Notes: generated by a model from the letters alone, not told the origin. 42,326 nucleotides of DNA from Rhodospirillum sp. (GCA_021741145.1 JAIOYK010000052.1:1-42326), one strand, 5' to 3'. Counted from the first letter of the stretch, positions 32,490 through 41,947 are shown. Made by a program: numbers and translations.

Positions 32490-33494
32490 CTATTTCCGGT
32501 GAGTCACGACCTTAATACGGTAAAGAAATTTACCTCCCGTCACGTAGAGAAAGGTCCGTCCGTCCACTTCCGCCAGCGCCGTGTTGGTCGGCATCGTCGG
32601 CGTCGGGATCAGGGCGAGCAGCTTCCCTTCGGGGGAGAACACTTGGATCCCCTGGTTATCCGGCTGCTGGATCGTCGCGTAGAGATTGCCCTCCGCATCC
32701 GTCTCCAGACCATCGGCGCCGCGTGCACCTTCCATCGCCACGAAGACGCGGCGATCGCCCGGTATCCCGTCGCTCTTCAACAGATAGGCGAGAATGTCCA
32801 TCCCGCCCTGCCGGTAGGGAGGACTGATCCGGATGTCGCTGGTGCCGATATCGTTTTCCGCCACGAAGAGCGTGTGCTGGTCCGGCGACAGGGCCAAGCC
32901 GTTGGGTCGGGCCGCGTCCTTGATGACCAGATCCACGGCGCCATCCGTCCCGATGCGGTAGACCCCGAAGACCGGCTGGGTGAGCGGTTCGTGGCCGAAA
33001 TAACGGGGATCGGTGAAATAGACCGTACCGTCGCTTGTCACGACCAGATCGTTCGGCGAATTGAACGGTCGGCCGTCATATGTACCCGCAAGGATCGTTG
33101 TCTTTCCCGACCCGGGATCGGTGCGCAGGATGCATCGGCAGCCGAAATCGGCTCCCGCGGCCGCAATCAGAGCACCGTCCGGCGCGAAGGCAAGCCCATT
33201 CGTCATTCCCGACGGGCCGCGAAAGGTCTCGACCGTTCCGCTCTTCGGATCGAGCACGAGGATTTCGCCGAATTGCCCGCCGCTGTAGAAGGAGATCGTG
33301 ACATCGCTCAGGTAGATCCTGCCGTCAGGTCCCTGAACGGGTCCTTCCAGCCAGACTCCTTGGTCGTAGACCGTTTCCAACTGCGCTTCAGGCGCGACGA
33401 TCTTCCCCCGTATCAGCTCCGCCGCATCCACGGGACCGGCCGTCGCGCCAACGGCCGAGAGCATCAGCCAGCCGACCATGAAACAACGGTTCAA
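32490..33494 (-). CDS. Secreted SMP-30/gluconolactonase-family protein
   Basis: A 334-residue six-bladed beta-propeller lactonase with a signal peptide (about 1-25, ending VDAAE), so it acts in the periplasm. The metal ligands align with SMP-30: Glu50 in WLEGP, Asn148 in SPNDL, Asn198 in RPNGL and Asp261 in GADGL. It hydrolyses a sugar or other lactone in the family. A TTG start at 33494 is chosen because AGGAGG lies 5 bases before it; the first ATG (33479) is too far from that site. It is the first gene of the four-gene minus-strand operon. Confidence 0.88.
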   Translation of the reverse strand: MNRCFMVGWLMLSAVGATAGPVDAAELIRGKIVAPEAQLETVYDQGVWLEGPVQGPDGRIYLSDVTISFYSGGQFGEILVLDPKSGTVETFRGPSGMTNGLAFAPDGALIAAAGADFGCRCILRTDPGSGKTTILAGTYDGRPFNSPNDLVVTSDGTVYFTDPRYFGHEPLTQPVFGVYRIGTDGAVDLVIKDAARPNGLALSPDQHTLFVAENDIGTSDIRISPPYRQGGMDILAYLLKSDGIPGDRRVFVAMEGARGADGLETDAEGNLYATIQQPDNQGIQVFSPEGKLLALIPTPTMPTNTALAEVDGRTFLYVTGGKFLYRIKVVTHRK

Positions 33495-33624
33495 TGTATC
33501 CTCCTCACAAAATTGTTGCCGCCCAATAGCAATGCTGATTATCTCTGTAAGTAACTGAAAGTCTTATGTGTTTTTGAAATACTAACTATTTCGGAAACTC
33601 ATGGGTGACCGCGGAGAGAAGTAA
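33495..33624. promoter_or_regulatory. Divergent promoter region with inverted repeat GAAAT-n7-ATTTC
   Basis: A 130-base AT-rich gap between the SMP-30 gene and the epoxide-hydrolase-like gene. An inverted repeat, GAAAT at 33576-33580 and ATTTC at 33588-33592, lies here. A related repeat lies before the Dpp binding-protein gene (35494-35511). Such dyads in divergent regions near a LysR gene are candidate regulator sites. No strong -35/-10 pair was picked out. Confidence 0.4.
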
Positions 33625-34524
33625 ATGACGATATGGGCGGACGAATTACGACATTTGACGCATGTGATGGACGGCGAACGGCTGAACTATCTGGCGGTTG
33701 GCGAGGGGCCGCCAGTCCTCCTGCTCCATGGCTGGCCGCAAACCTCCCATGCCTGGCGCCATGTCATTCCGGCTCTCTCCGGCGAGTTCCGCGTCATTGC
33801 GCCAGACCTCCCTGGAATGGGGCGTTCGTCCAAGCTCAGACAGAGTTTCGTCAAGTGTGAGATCGCAATTTTGCTCCACCGCTTTATGAGCGAACTTGGC
33901 CATCAGCACTATCTTGTCGCCGGGCACGATATGGGCGGCCAGGTTGCCTATCCCATGGCGGCAAAGTACCGTGACGCCGTGCGCGGGCTGGTTTTCATCG
34001 AGAGCGGGCTGCCCGGCTTTGGCCAGGAAAAGGCGATGGACGTCGGCAGCGGGGGGAGCTGGCATTTCGGTTTCAACATGGCCGGCGACATCTCTGAAGC
34101 CCTGGTGGCGGGGCGAGAGGAACTCTTCCTCGACTTCATTTTCCTCCGCGACAAGATCGGCGTGCTGTCGGAAGAGTCGATTTCGGATGCCGACATCGCT
34201 CTTTATGCGCGAGCCATGCGGCGGCCAGGGGCCTTACGCTGCATGTTCGGCTATTACCGGGCGCTGTTCAAAGACGCCGAAGACAACCGGAGCCTAGGGA
34301 AAGTTCCGCTTGATTGTCCGATCTTGGCTGTTTCGGCGGACCTCGGATATGTGGGCGGCGCCGAAAGGACGATGCGACGGGTGGGGCACGATGTCGCGGC
34401 GGTGGTGATCAACGGAAGCGGACATTACATTCCCGAGGAGCAGCCGGCGGCACTGGCGGCGGCTATCGCCGATTTCGGCAAGAACCGGGTCTTTGCCCCA
34501 CTGTCCGCCGCGCGGAACGGATGA
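33625..34524 (+). CDS. Alpha/beta hydrolase, epoxide hydrolase/haloalkane dehalogenase type
   Basis: A 299-residue alpha/beta hydrolase with an aspartate nucleophile, Asp102 in GHDMGG, as in epoxide hydrolases and dehalogenases. HGWPQT (35-40) is the oxyanion loop, DLPGMGRSS (61-69) follows it, and the base His is in GSGHYIPEEQP. Tyrosines in the cap (YARAMRRPGALRCMFGYYRAL) fit the epoxide-hydrolase cap pattern, which would favour epoxide opening over dehalogenation. A GGAGAG ribosome-binding site lies 6 bases before the ATG. The LysR gene follows after 31 bases. Confidence 0.87.
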   Translation: MTIWADELRHLTHVMDGERLNYLAVGEGPPVLLLHGWPQTSHAWRHVIPALSGEFRVIAPDLPGMGRSSKLRQSFVKCEIAILLHRFMSELGHQHYLVAGHDMGGQVAYPMAAKYRDAVRGLVFIESGLPGFGQEKAMDVGSGGSWHFGFNMAGDISEALVAGREELFLDFIFLRDKIGVLSEESISDADIALYARAMRRPGALRCMFGYYRALFKDAEDNRSLGKVPLDCPILAVSADLGYVGGAERTMRRVGHDVAAVVINGSGHYIPEEQPAALAAAIADFGKNRVFAPLSAARNG

Positions 34525-34555
34525 TATCCTCCGCTTGGTACAGCTAGGGAGCAAG

Positions 34556-35488
34556 ATGCTGCGGGACGTTGCCACCCAAAAGGCGATGCTGGAGACCGGT
34601 CTTCGCCAGCCCATGCTTGACAATACGCTCATCGTCGCCTTTCTCGCGGTCGTCGATATGGGCAGCTACACGCTTGCCGCCAATGTGTTGCACCGGACCC
34701 AATCGGCGGTCAGCTTGCAGGTCAAACGCCTGGAGGAAACGCTCGGTACCCAACTGTTCGAAAACCCCAGGCATCAGATCGTGCTGACCGCCGATGGCGA
34801 GGCGTTTCTCGACTATGCGCGGCGCATGGTGGAGCTCAATCGGCAAGCACTTGCCTCGATCGATCACGGCACGCTCAAGGGTCTGATCCGTATCGGCTCG
34901 AACAGCTTCTATGCATCCAAGGTTCTACCGTCGCTTCTCGCCGAATTTTGCGAGCGATATCCCGAGGTTCAGGTTGAATTGACGACTGGTGGGCAGACCG
35001 AGCTGTCCGCCGGACTCGGCGTTCGCTTCGACATGATCCTGAACTTCTATCTCGCCGACAACCACGAGGGCCGGATCCTGTCGCGCGAGCGGCTGTATTG
35101 GATCCAGTCCACCCATTCCAATACCTGGGGCAAGAACCCACTGCCGGTCGCGCTTCTACCGCAAGATACGTTACTGCGCACGCTCATGATCGACAATTTG
35201 AATGCCGCTGGCCGGTCCTGGCGGATGATCTATGAAAGCCGGAGCGTCGATGCCACGATCGCCGCGGTGGCGGCGGGGCTGGCCGTTTCGATCAGCGTCG
35301 GGTCACGACTGGAGCTGGAACGCGAAAGCCTGCGACCGGTTGAGGATGGGGCGTACCCGGAGATGCCCAAATGCGTCTTCACCGTGGAAGCGGCCACGCG
35401 TGCTCTCTCCCGTGCCACGAAGGTGTTTCATCAATATCTTCTCGACGCCATGAAAACTCGTGCTTTGTGCCAATCTTGCGAACCATAA
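34556..35488 (+). CDS. LysR-family transcriptional regulator
   Basis: A 310-residue regulator. The helix-turn-helix (SYTLAANVLHRTQSAVSLQVKRLEE) spans about 36-60, and an effector-binding domain follows from about 104. AGGGAG 4-5 bases before ATG 34556 supports this start over the longer frame from 34493 and over an in-frame ATG at 34613. It sits between the enzyme genes and the Dpp-type importer and is the obvious regulator of Block C. Confidence 0.9.
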   Translation: MLRDVATQKAMLETGLRQPMLDNTLIVAFLAVVDMGSYTLAANVLHRTQSAVSLQVKRLEETLGTQLFENPRHQIVLTADGEAFLDYARRMVELNRQALASIDHGTLKGLIRIGSNSFYASKVLPSLLAEFCERYPEVQVELTTGGQTELSAGLGVRFDMILNFYLADNHEGRILSRERLYWIQSTHSNTWGKNPLPVALLPQDTLLRTLMIDNLNAAGRSWRMIYESRSVDATIAAVAAGLAVSISVGSRLELERESLRPVEDGAYPEMPKCVFTVEAATRALSRATKVFHQYLLDAMKTRALCQSCEP

Positions 35489-35493
35489 ATCGA

Positions 35494-35517
35494 CGAAATA
35501 GGCCCATTTCGCCTATT
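35494..35517. promoter_or_regulatory. Nested inverted repeats upstream of the Dpp-type operon
   Basis: CGAAAT (35494-35499) pairs with ATTTCG (35506-35511), and AATAGG (35497-35502) also pairs with CCTATT (35512-35517). The outer arms repeat the GAAAT/ATTTC theme of 33576-33592. The site starts 6 bases after the LysR stop and lies about 80 bases upstream of the importer. It may be a LysR site or a weak hairpin. Confidence 0.4.
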
Positions 35518-35593
35518 CGTTGGACAACTTCCGGGAAAAACTCCGATGCTTACCATAAGGCCGTCAAATTGGCCAAATGGAGGGAGGAATTTC

Positions 35594-37153
35594 ATGTCTT
35601 TATCACGACGCCGTTTTCTGGCTTCAACCGTCGCGGCAGGCGCGCTGTCCACAGTGGGATCTGTCCGCCTATTGGCGCAGGCAACATCACCCGTTTCGCG
35701 CGGTGGTAGCATCACCGCGTCCATGGATCTGGAACCCGCCAGCCTACACCCGCTTTTCGGCAACGCGCCGACATCGGACCGCTTCCTCTTCAACCAGATC
35801 TTCGATGCGCTGCTGCGGATCGAAGAGGACGGTACTCTGTCTCCGTCCCTGGCGACCGACTGGAGCTATGGCGATGCCAAAATGTCGATAACCTTGAACC
35901 TGCGCGATGATGTCGTGTTTCACGACGGCGAGCCGTTCGACGCGGAGGCTGTCAAATTCAATCTGGACTACGCGACCAGCGGCAAGGCCGTGGCACCCCA
36001 TGTAGCGGATCTGGCCGTCGTATCTGGCGTTGATGTCCTCGGTTCCCACACCATCCGCATCAATCTCAAGGAGCCCTCCGGCGCCATTCTCGCCGCCCTG
36101 GGCACCGAGCCCGCCATGATGCTGTCGCCGCGTGCGATGAAGGAACAGGGCGATGCCGTCCAGCGTGCGCCCGTCGGGACAGGACCGTTCCGCTTTGTTC
36201 GCTGGATTCCGGGCGAATTCATCGAGGCCGAGCGGTTCGACCGCTACTGGAAGACCGGGACCGACGGCAACAGGCTTCCCTATCTCGACGGCTTGAAGAT
36301 GAGGTTCATCTCTAACAATGCCACCAAGGTGATCGAACTTCAGGGAGGCAATCTCGATCTCGGCGACGCGATCACTCCGCGCGACGCGATGCAACTTAAA
36401 GGAGATCCGCGCGTCAAGCTCGTGACGCCTCCGGGCGGCATCCAGTCCTGGATCGCCTTCAACAGCCAGAAGGCGCCCTTCGACAATGTTCACCTGCGTC
36501 GTGCCGTGAACGCGGGGATAGACAGGGCGGGTCTGCTCCAGGCCGTCGCACTCGGCATCGGCGCCATCCCACCGGTGATGTTCGCGCCCAGCGAATGGGC
36601 CTTCAGTGCAACACCCGCTCCGTCACCCTACGATCCACAGCTCGCCCGTACCGAATTGGAAAAATCGGGCTTGGGTCCACGTGTTTCCGCGACGCTGAAC
36701 GTGATCCAGCGTGACCCGGACGTACAACTGGCGCAACTGGTGCAGGCCATGCTGGGTCAGATCGGTATCGACCTCGATGTCAATGTTCTGGAACGTCAGG
36801 CCTGGGTGCATGCGGTGCTGGAAGGCGATTACCAGATCGGCATGGGCCGCTGGTCGATTCCCTTCGTGGATCCCGATCAGGTGTGCAATTCGGTGCTGGG
36901 TAGGGGGGCGCTCAACTGGGCGAACATCCAGGACGAACCACTGAAGCAATTGGCGGTCAAGGCCGCTCGGCTTGTCGGGCAAGACGAGCGCAAGGCGGTG
37001 TATCAGGACATCCAAGGCAAGCTCGTCGACGAAGCCTACTACAATTTCATGATGATGCGGAGTGTCAACTATATCAGCAATCCCGCCCTTTATGGCCTGG
37101 CTTTCGAGCCAAATGGTCTGTGGCATCTTTCAGCGGCCTACCTCCTCTCATGA
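35594..37153 (+). CDS. Dpp/Opp-type ABC transporter substrate-binding protein (SBP_bac_5)
   Basis: A 519-residue periplasmic binding protein. The N-terminus MSLSRRRFLASTVAAGALS is a twin-arginine-type signal, so it may be exported folded. The family start GGSITASMDLEPASLHPLFGN and the LATDWSYGDAKMSITLNLRDDVVFHDGEPFDAEAVKFNL segment are present. GGAGGAA before ATG 35594 decides the start. The family binds peptides, nickel, opines, or glycosides. The next gene overlaps its stop by 4 bases. Confidence 0.93.
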   Translation: MSLSRRRFLASTVAAGALSTVGSVRLLAQATSPVSRGGSITASMDLEPASLHPLFGNAPTSDRFLFNQIFDALLRIEEDGTLSPSLATDWSYGDAKMSITLNLRDDVVFHDGEPFDAEAVKFNLDYATSGKAVAPHVADLAVVSGVDVLGSHTIRINLKEPSGAILAALGTEPAMMLSPRAMKEQGDAVQRAPVGTGPFRFVRWIPGEFIEAERFDRYWKTGTDGNRLPYLDGLKMRFISNNATKVIELQGGNLDLGDAITPRDAMQLKGDPRVKLVTPPGGIQSWIAFNSQKAPFDNVHLRRAVNAGIDRAGLLQAVALGIGAIPPVMFAPSEWAFSATPAPSPYDPQLARTELEKSGLGPRVSATLNVIQRDPDVQLAQLVQAMLGQIGIDLDVNVLERQAWVHAVLEGDYQIGMGRWSIPFVDPDQVCNSVLGRGALNWANIQDEPLKQLAVKAARLVGQDERKAVYQDIQGKLVDEAYYNFMMMRSVNYISNPALYGLAFEPNGLWHLSAAYLLS

Positions 37154-38199
37154 ATAGCATGATGGCGATGGCAACCGACAACCGTGCGGTCCCCCTTACC
37201 GACGGTCCCGCCACTTCGTCCCCACTGTTGGGGGTCGAGGATCTCGGTATCGCGTTTGGTGCAACCAAGGTGGTGGAAGGATTACGCTTTTCCGTAGATC
37301 CGGGCCGGACACTGGCGATCGTCGGTGAATCCGGATCCGGGAAATCGATCACCAGCCTCGCGGTCATGGGTCTTCTTGGTTCGTCGGCGTCGGTGAGCGG
37401 GCGCGCCCTGTTTCGCCGCCGCGATGGCGAGGTCGTCGACCTGCTGCGCCTTTCGCCGGGGCGGTCCCGTGCGTTGCGCGGCGACGAGATCGCGATGGTG
37501 TTCCAGGAACCGATGACCGCGCTCAATCCGGTCCTACGGATCGGCGACCAACTCGTGGAAGTGCTTAGGAACCATGGCCGGCCGACGCGTGGCGCCGCGC
37601 GGGCGCGGGCGTTGGAAATGCTGCGCACGGTGGGCATACCGGATCCCGAAAGCCGCCTTCACGCCTATCCGCATGAGTTGTCCGGCGGCATGCGGCAGCG
37701 GGTGATGATCGCCATGGCGTTGATGCTCGAACCCGGTCTTCTTATCGCCGACGAACCGACGACGGCGCTTGATGTGACCATCCAGGCACAGATCCTGCTC
37801 CTGTTGCGCAGGCTTCAGAAATCGCTTGGCATGGCCCTCGTCTTCATCACGCACGATCTCGGTATTGTCGGCCAGATCGCCGACGACGTGGCGGTAATGT
37901 ATTCTGGCCGGGTGGTGGAAGCAGGACCTGCCCGCGCCGTGCTTGCCACCCCGAACCACCCCTATACGCGCGGGCTCCTTGGGTCGGCTCCACAGGTGGA
38001 CGCCTCGGGCACGCCGCTTCCGTTGAAGCCCATCCCCGGCATTGTGCCGAGCCCCGTCTTCCCGCCAGCGGGCTGTCGGTTTCATCCGCGGTGTGGTGAA
38101 GCCAAGGCCGGTCTGTGCGACCGGACCGAACCCGTCCTGGAGCCTACTGGATCGGCCCGCGGCGTTAGCTGCCTCCGCTGGAAAGAGATCGCGTCATGA
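37150..38199 (+). CDS. dppD: Dpp-type ABC transporter ATP-binding protein DppD
   Basis: A 349-residue ATPase. Walker A GESGSGKS is near 58-65, the Q-loop in [14 protein letters not shown], the signature [10 protein letters not shown] near 176, Walker [14 protein letters not shown], and the switch histidine in FITHDLGIV. The C-terminal oligopeptide-transporter extension has cysteines ([15 protein letters not shown], then SCLRW) of the type that binds an iron-sulfur cluster in DppD. ATG 37150 overlaps the binding-protein stop by 4 bases. Confidence 0.93.
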   Translation: MNSMMAMATDNRAVPLTDGPATSSPLLGVEDLGIAFGATKVVEGLRFSVDPGRTLAIVGESGSGKSITSLAVMGLLGSSASVSGRALFRRRDGEVVDLLRLSPGRSRALRGDEIAMVFQEPMTALNPVLRIGDQLVEVLRNHGRPTRGAARARALEMLRTVGIPDPESRLHAYPHELSGGMRQRVMIAMALMLEPGLLIADEPTTALDVTIQAQILLLLRRLQKSLGMALVFITHDLGIVGQIADDVAVMYSGRVVEAGPARAVLATPNHPYTRGLLGSAPQVDASGTPLPLKPIPGIVPSPVFPPAGCRFHPRCGEAKAGLCDRTEPVLEPTGSARGVSCLRWKEIAS

Positions 38200-39185
38200 C
38201 CCGTCCGCTTCTGGAAGTCCGTCGCCTGAGGAAGACCTTCGCACCGCGGCGGCGGGGTGGGTCGCCGGTGCGTGCCGTGACGGATGTGAGCTTCGATCTG
38301 CGCGAAGGCGAAGTGCTCGGCCTCGTCGGGGAGTCTGGCTCGGGGAAATCGACCATCGGACAGTGCCTTGTCCATTTGCACCGGCCCGATGGTGGCGAAA
38401 TTCTATTGGACGGTGAGAACCTCGCCACGTTGCCCCGCGGGGCGTTCCGCAGACGCCGCACCGCTGTACAGATGATCTTTCAAGACCCGAGCTCCGCCCT
38501 CAACCCGCGCATGAGCGTGGGCGATGCGTTGCGCGAAGCCCTGCGCCTTCACAGTCCGCATGCCGGCCGTGACGTGATCGAAGAGCGTCTGGAAAGGCTG
38601 CTACGCCTGATTGGTTTGCAGCCGGAGCACGCCTCGCGCTACCCGCACCAGCTTTCCGGCGGCCAGAAGCAGCGGATCGGCATCGCCCGGGCAATCGCGG
38701 TCGAGCCTCGCTGCCTGATTGCCGACGAGGCGGTTTCGGCGCTCGATGTTTCGATCCAGGCTCAGATCATTACGCTGCTCGGGGATCTGCAGCAGAGTCT
38801 TGGGCTGACCATGCTGTTCATTTCGCATGACCTCGGTGTCGTCCGCTATGTCGCGGACCGCGTCGCGGTGCTCTATCTCGGGCGGCTGGTGGAAATCGGA
38901 CCCGCCAGGGATATCTTTGCCGCGCCGGCGCACCCTTACACGCAGGCACTTCTCGCCGCGATCCCCGACCCCGCGCGTCCGCTCGACGAGAGTGCTATTT
39001 TGGACGATCCGGCGGGACCCGATCCGCGCGCGGCCGGCGGCGGCTGTGCTTTCGCGCCGCGCTGTCCGCACGTCATGGACCTGTGCCGCAAGGACCAACC
39101 GTTCCTGACCCAGGTCGCGGCGGATCATACCTGCGCCTGCGTTCTGCGAAAAATCCACCCCGACAGGCAAGGGGAGACTGTCTGA
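38196..39185 (+). CDS. dppF: Dpp-type ABC transporter ATP-binding protein DppF
   Basis: A 329-residue partner ATPase. Walker A GESGSGKS is near 45-52, MIFQDPSSALNPRM the Q-loop, QLSGGQKQRIGIARAI the signature and LIADEAVSALDVS Walker B (with EAVSALD in place of the more common EPTSALD). FISHDLGVV holds the switch histidine. The C-terminal extension has cysteines in FAPRCPHVMDLC. It overlaps dppD by 4 bases and dppB by 1. Confidence 0.93.
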   Translation: MTRPLLEVRRLRKTFAPRRRGGSPVRAVTDVSFDLREGEVLGLVGESGSGKSTIGQCLVHLHRPDGGEILLDGENLATLPRGAFRRRRTAVQMIFQDPSSALNPRMSVGDALREALRLHSPHAGRDVIEERLERLLRLIGLQPEHASRYPHQLSGGQKQRIGIARAIAVEPRCLIADEAVSALDVSIQAQIITLLGDLQQSLGLTMLFISHDLGVVRYVADRVAVLYLGRLVEIGPARDIFAAPAHPYTQALLAAIPDPARPLDESAILDDPAGPDPRAAGGGCAFAPRCPHVMDLCRKDQPFLTQVAADHTCACVLRKIHPDRQGETV

Positions 39186-40120
39186 TGCGCCGCGTTCTTG
39201 ACCCGGTTCTCCAGATTGTTCCAACGGTTCTGGTCGTCAGTCTGATCGCCTTCCTGCTCACCAGCCTTCTGCCCGGGGACGCGGCATTGTCGCGCCTTGG
39301 CCTTGATGCGACCCAGGAACAACTCGACACCATGCGTGAGCAAATGGGCCTCAACGACCCCGTGCCGGTCCGCTACCTCTACTGGCTCGGACGGGCCGTG
39401 ACTGGGGACTTGGGCAATTCGCTGAGAAGCGGCGAACCGGTCGCCGAGGTGCTGGCCCGCCGCATTCCGGTAACGCTGGAACTGGCCGTCTTCGGCACCG
39501 GCCTTGCGCTGCTCATCGGCGTGCCTCTGGGCATCCTCGCGGCCGTCCGACGCGATAGTTGGATTGATGTGGCGACCAACCTGTTCGCGCTCAGCGGCAT
39601 GGCGATCCCGTTCTTTTGGCTGGGCCTGCTGCTGATCATGTTCTTTTCCTTGCACCTACAATGGCTGCCGCCATCGGGCTACGTCCCCTTCTTCGAGAAT
39701 CCGGTACGGAACCTTCATCTGATGGCGTTGCCGTCGCTGACCATCGCGGTGGCCTTCGCCGCGACGCTAATGCGGCAGACCCGGGCCTCGATGCTGGAGG
39801 TCCTGAACGCCGACTACATCCGCACCGCCCATGCCAAGGGCACGCCGCCGATCCGGGTCATCCTGCATCATGCGCTGCGCAACGCGCTTATCCCAATCAT
39901 CACCGTTCTGGGGCTGCAGATGGGAACGCTTCTCGGCGGCGCCATCGTGACGGAAACCGTCTTCGGCCTACCGGGCCTGGGCAGGATGATGGTGGACGGT
40001 ATCTACAAGCGCGATTTTCCGATCGTTCAAGGCGCGTTGATCACGATCGTCGTCGCTATCGTCGTGACGAACCTCCTGACCGACCTTTGCTATCGCTTTG
40101 TCAATCCGAGGATCCGCTAA
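39185..40120 (+). CDS. dppB: Dpp-type ABC transporter permease DppB
   Basis: A 311-residue inner-membrane permease with six hydrophobic segments. An N-terminal TM and the periplasmic region containing LGLDATQEQLDTMREQMGLNDPV precede the core. The coupling motif RQTRASMLEVLNADYIRTAHAKGTPP is complete. ATG 39185 shares one base with the dppF stop (TGATG). Confidence 0.95.
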   Translation: MRRVLDPVLQIVPTVLVVSLIAFLLTSLLPGDAALSRLGLDATQEQLDTMREQMGLNDPVPVRYLYWLGRAVTGDLGNSLRSGEPVAEVLARRIPVTLELAVFGTGLALLIGVPLGILAAVRRDSWIDVATNLFALSGMAIPFFWLGLLLIMFFSLHLQWLPPSGYVPFFENPVRNLHLMALPSLTIAVAFAATLMRQTRASMLEVLNADYIRTAHAKGTPPIRVILHHALRNALIPIITVLGLQMGTLLGGAIVTETVFGLPGLGRMMVDGIYKRDFPIVQGALITIVVAIVVTNLLTDLCYRFVNPRIR

Positions 40121-40995
40121 TGACCGAAACCATGTTTCAGGCATCGGTCCGCATGCCGGTTCGCGCTGCCCGGACATCACTGTTGTCTCGTGTCCTGGCC
40201 AGTTGGCAGGGCAGGATCGGCGGCGGGATCGTGACCTTCTTCACGCTTATGGCGGTTTTCGCGCCGTGGATTACGCCGCATTCGCCGACCGAAGTGGATT
40301 TCATGTCGGTCATGGTGGTGCCGACCCTTGAGCATCCCTTCGGCACGGACGAGGTTGGGCGCGACATCCTCAGCCGGGTGATACTCGGTGCGCGGACCTC
40401 GCTCCTCGTCGTGGTCGCCGCGACGTTGATTTCCTCGGTGGCTGGCGCCGCGATCGGGCTTGTCGCGGGATGGGTCGGTGGTTGGGTCGACACCCTCGTC
40501 ATGCGGGTCATGGATGCGATGCTCGCTTTCCCGCTCATCGTGCTTGCGCTCGCGATCATCGCCGTACTCGGACCGAGTCTCACGAACGCCATCATCGCGA
40601 TTGGCATCGTGAAGATCCCCCATTTCGCGCGGCTGATGCGCGGTGAGGTGCTGACCCTCAGGACTCTCGACTACATCAAGGCGGTCGAGACCATGGGGCT
40701 TGGACTTCCCCGAATCCTCCTGCGGCACGTCCTGCCCAACGCGGCCGGCCCGGTGCTTGTCTACATGTCAATAGCCGCCTCGCTGGCGCTGATGACCGAG
40801 GCGTCGCTCAGTTTCCTTGGCCTGGGAATCCAGCCGCCGACACCCAGCTGGGGCGGCATGGTGTCTGTGGGCATGCAGAACTGGCACTTCTGGTGGATGA
40901 GCTTCTACCCCGGCCTGGCCATTTTCATAACCGTACTGGCGTTCAACCTTCTTGGCGACGCCATTCGCGATGCGATGGACCGGAGATTGTCGTGA
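40120..40995 (+). CDS. dppC: Dpp-type ABC transporter permease DppC
   Basis: A 291-residue partner permease. It has the HPFGTDEVGRDILSRVILGARTSL entry segment near 70 and the coupling loop RLMRGEVLTLRTLDYIKAVETMGL. SLSFLGLGIQPPTPSWGGMV and the terminal FNLLGDAIRDAMDRR are also DppC hallmarks. The start ATG overlaps the dppB stop by one base (TAATG). Confidence 0.95.
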   Translation: MTETMFQASVRMPVRAARTSLLSRVLASWQGRIGGGIVTFFTLMAVFAPWITPHSPTEVDFMSVMVVPTLEHPFGTDEVGRDILSRVILGARTSLLVVVAATLISSVAGAAIGLVAGWVGGWVDTLVMRVMDAMLAFPLIVLALAIIAVLGPSLTNAIIAIGIVKIPHFARLMRGEVLTLRTLDYIKAVETMGLGLPRILLRHVLPNAAGPVLVYMSIAASLALMTEASLSFLGLGIQPPTPSWGGMVSVGMQNWHFWWMSFYPGLAIFITVLAFNLLGDAIRDAMDRRLS

Positions 40996-41074
40996 CCACG
41001 GCCACCTTAAACGTTTCTTGGCGCCGTGTCGGTCGCGGCGCCACAGGATCTGTCTACCACGAGGTATGAAAAGA

Positions 41075-41839
41075 ATGGACTTCAAAGGCTCTGGGATATT
41101 GGCTCTCTGGAACGGCGCGGAGCCGGCGCGGAGCCGGGAATACAATCTCTGGCACAGCCGCGAACATGTCCCTGAACGGCTAAGTGTGCCCGGGATGCGG
41201 AGCGCACGCCGCTATGTGCGCACCGGTGGCGAGCTGCCCGAATACCTCACTCTCTACGAAATGACCGATGTGTCGGTGTTGTCGAGTCCACCTTATCTTC
41301 GGCTCTTGAACCACCCGACGGAATGGTCCGGCTCCATGCGCCCATCATTTCAGGGTTTCATGCGGATCTGTTGCACCCGCCTCGCTACGCAAGGAGGCGG
41401 TCTCGGCAGTAGCCTGGCCGCCATGGTCGTGGAGGACGGGATCGACCTGAACGCACCCGAACTGACCGGGATCATCGACTGGATCGTCTCCTCCCCCGGC
41501 GGCATCGTCGCGGCCCATATCATCCGCAAGGATCCGGAAGTCCCGGCGGTTCCGTTTCAGATGAATGGCGCCAACCCGAAACCTTCCGTCCAGGGAGCGC
41601 TGCTTTTCGAAGGGTTCGACGAAAGCGACGTTGTCGAGGAACTGGAGCGGTTCGCGCCGTGCTTCGCGCAGATCAATATGGCTGGCGCCATGGCGAGCGT
41701 GACCTATTACAGTTTCGCCTATGCGCTGACATCGGAGTCACTTGGCCGCGTCGTCCCGCTTTCCGTCGCCGATTTTCGCGGAACGCCCCAAGAGAACATG
41801 TCATTTGCCATGGCAGCCAAAACCGATCAAGAGCATTGA
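41075..41839 (+). CDS. Tandem EthD-like (dimeric alpha-beta barrel) protein, unknown function
   Basis: A 254-residue cytoplasmic protein. The first half reads GILALWNGAEPARSREYNLWHSREHVPERLSVPGMRSARRYVR, a pattern of ferredoxin-like (EthD/ABM) barrels with the WH-x2-EH-x2-ER motif. The second half (from GALLFEGFDESDVVEELERF) may be a degenerate second copy of the fold. ATG 41075 has GAGG 10 bases upstream; an ATG at 41066 is too close to it. It lies 79 bases after dppC and is probably the last gene of the importer transcript. Related proteins accompany catabolic enzymes, but activity is not established. Confidence 0.6.
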   Translation: MDFKGSGILALWNGAEPARSREYNLWHSREHVPERLSVPGMRSARRYVRTGGELPEYLTLYEMTDVSVLSSPPYLRLLNHPTEWSGSMRPSFQGFMRICCTRLATQGGGLGSSLAAMVVEDGIDLNAPELTGIIDWIVSSPGGIVAAHIIRKDPEVPAVPFQMNGANPKPSVQGALLFEGFDESDVVEELERFAPCFAQINMAGAMASVTYYSFAYALTSESLGRVVPLSVADFRGTPQENMSFAMAAKTDQEH

Positions 41840-41947
41840 CGCGCACGAAATGCGCCTTTCCCAGGATCGGTCACGCCCCCTTCGATTTTTCGAAGAAAGA
41901 GTGAATGATAATAGAGAGTTACGTTAGAATTCGGGGCATGCGAAAAA
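41840..41947. other. Intergenic gap at the right boundary of Block C
   Basis: About 108 bases between convergent genes. Two short hairpins are visible: GCGCA/TGCGC (41841-41855) and CTTCGA/TCGAAG (41880-41895). Neither has a proper T-tract. The sequence turns AT-rich at 41896-41935. Confidence 0.45.
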
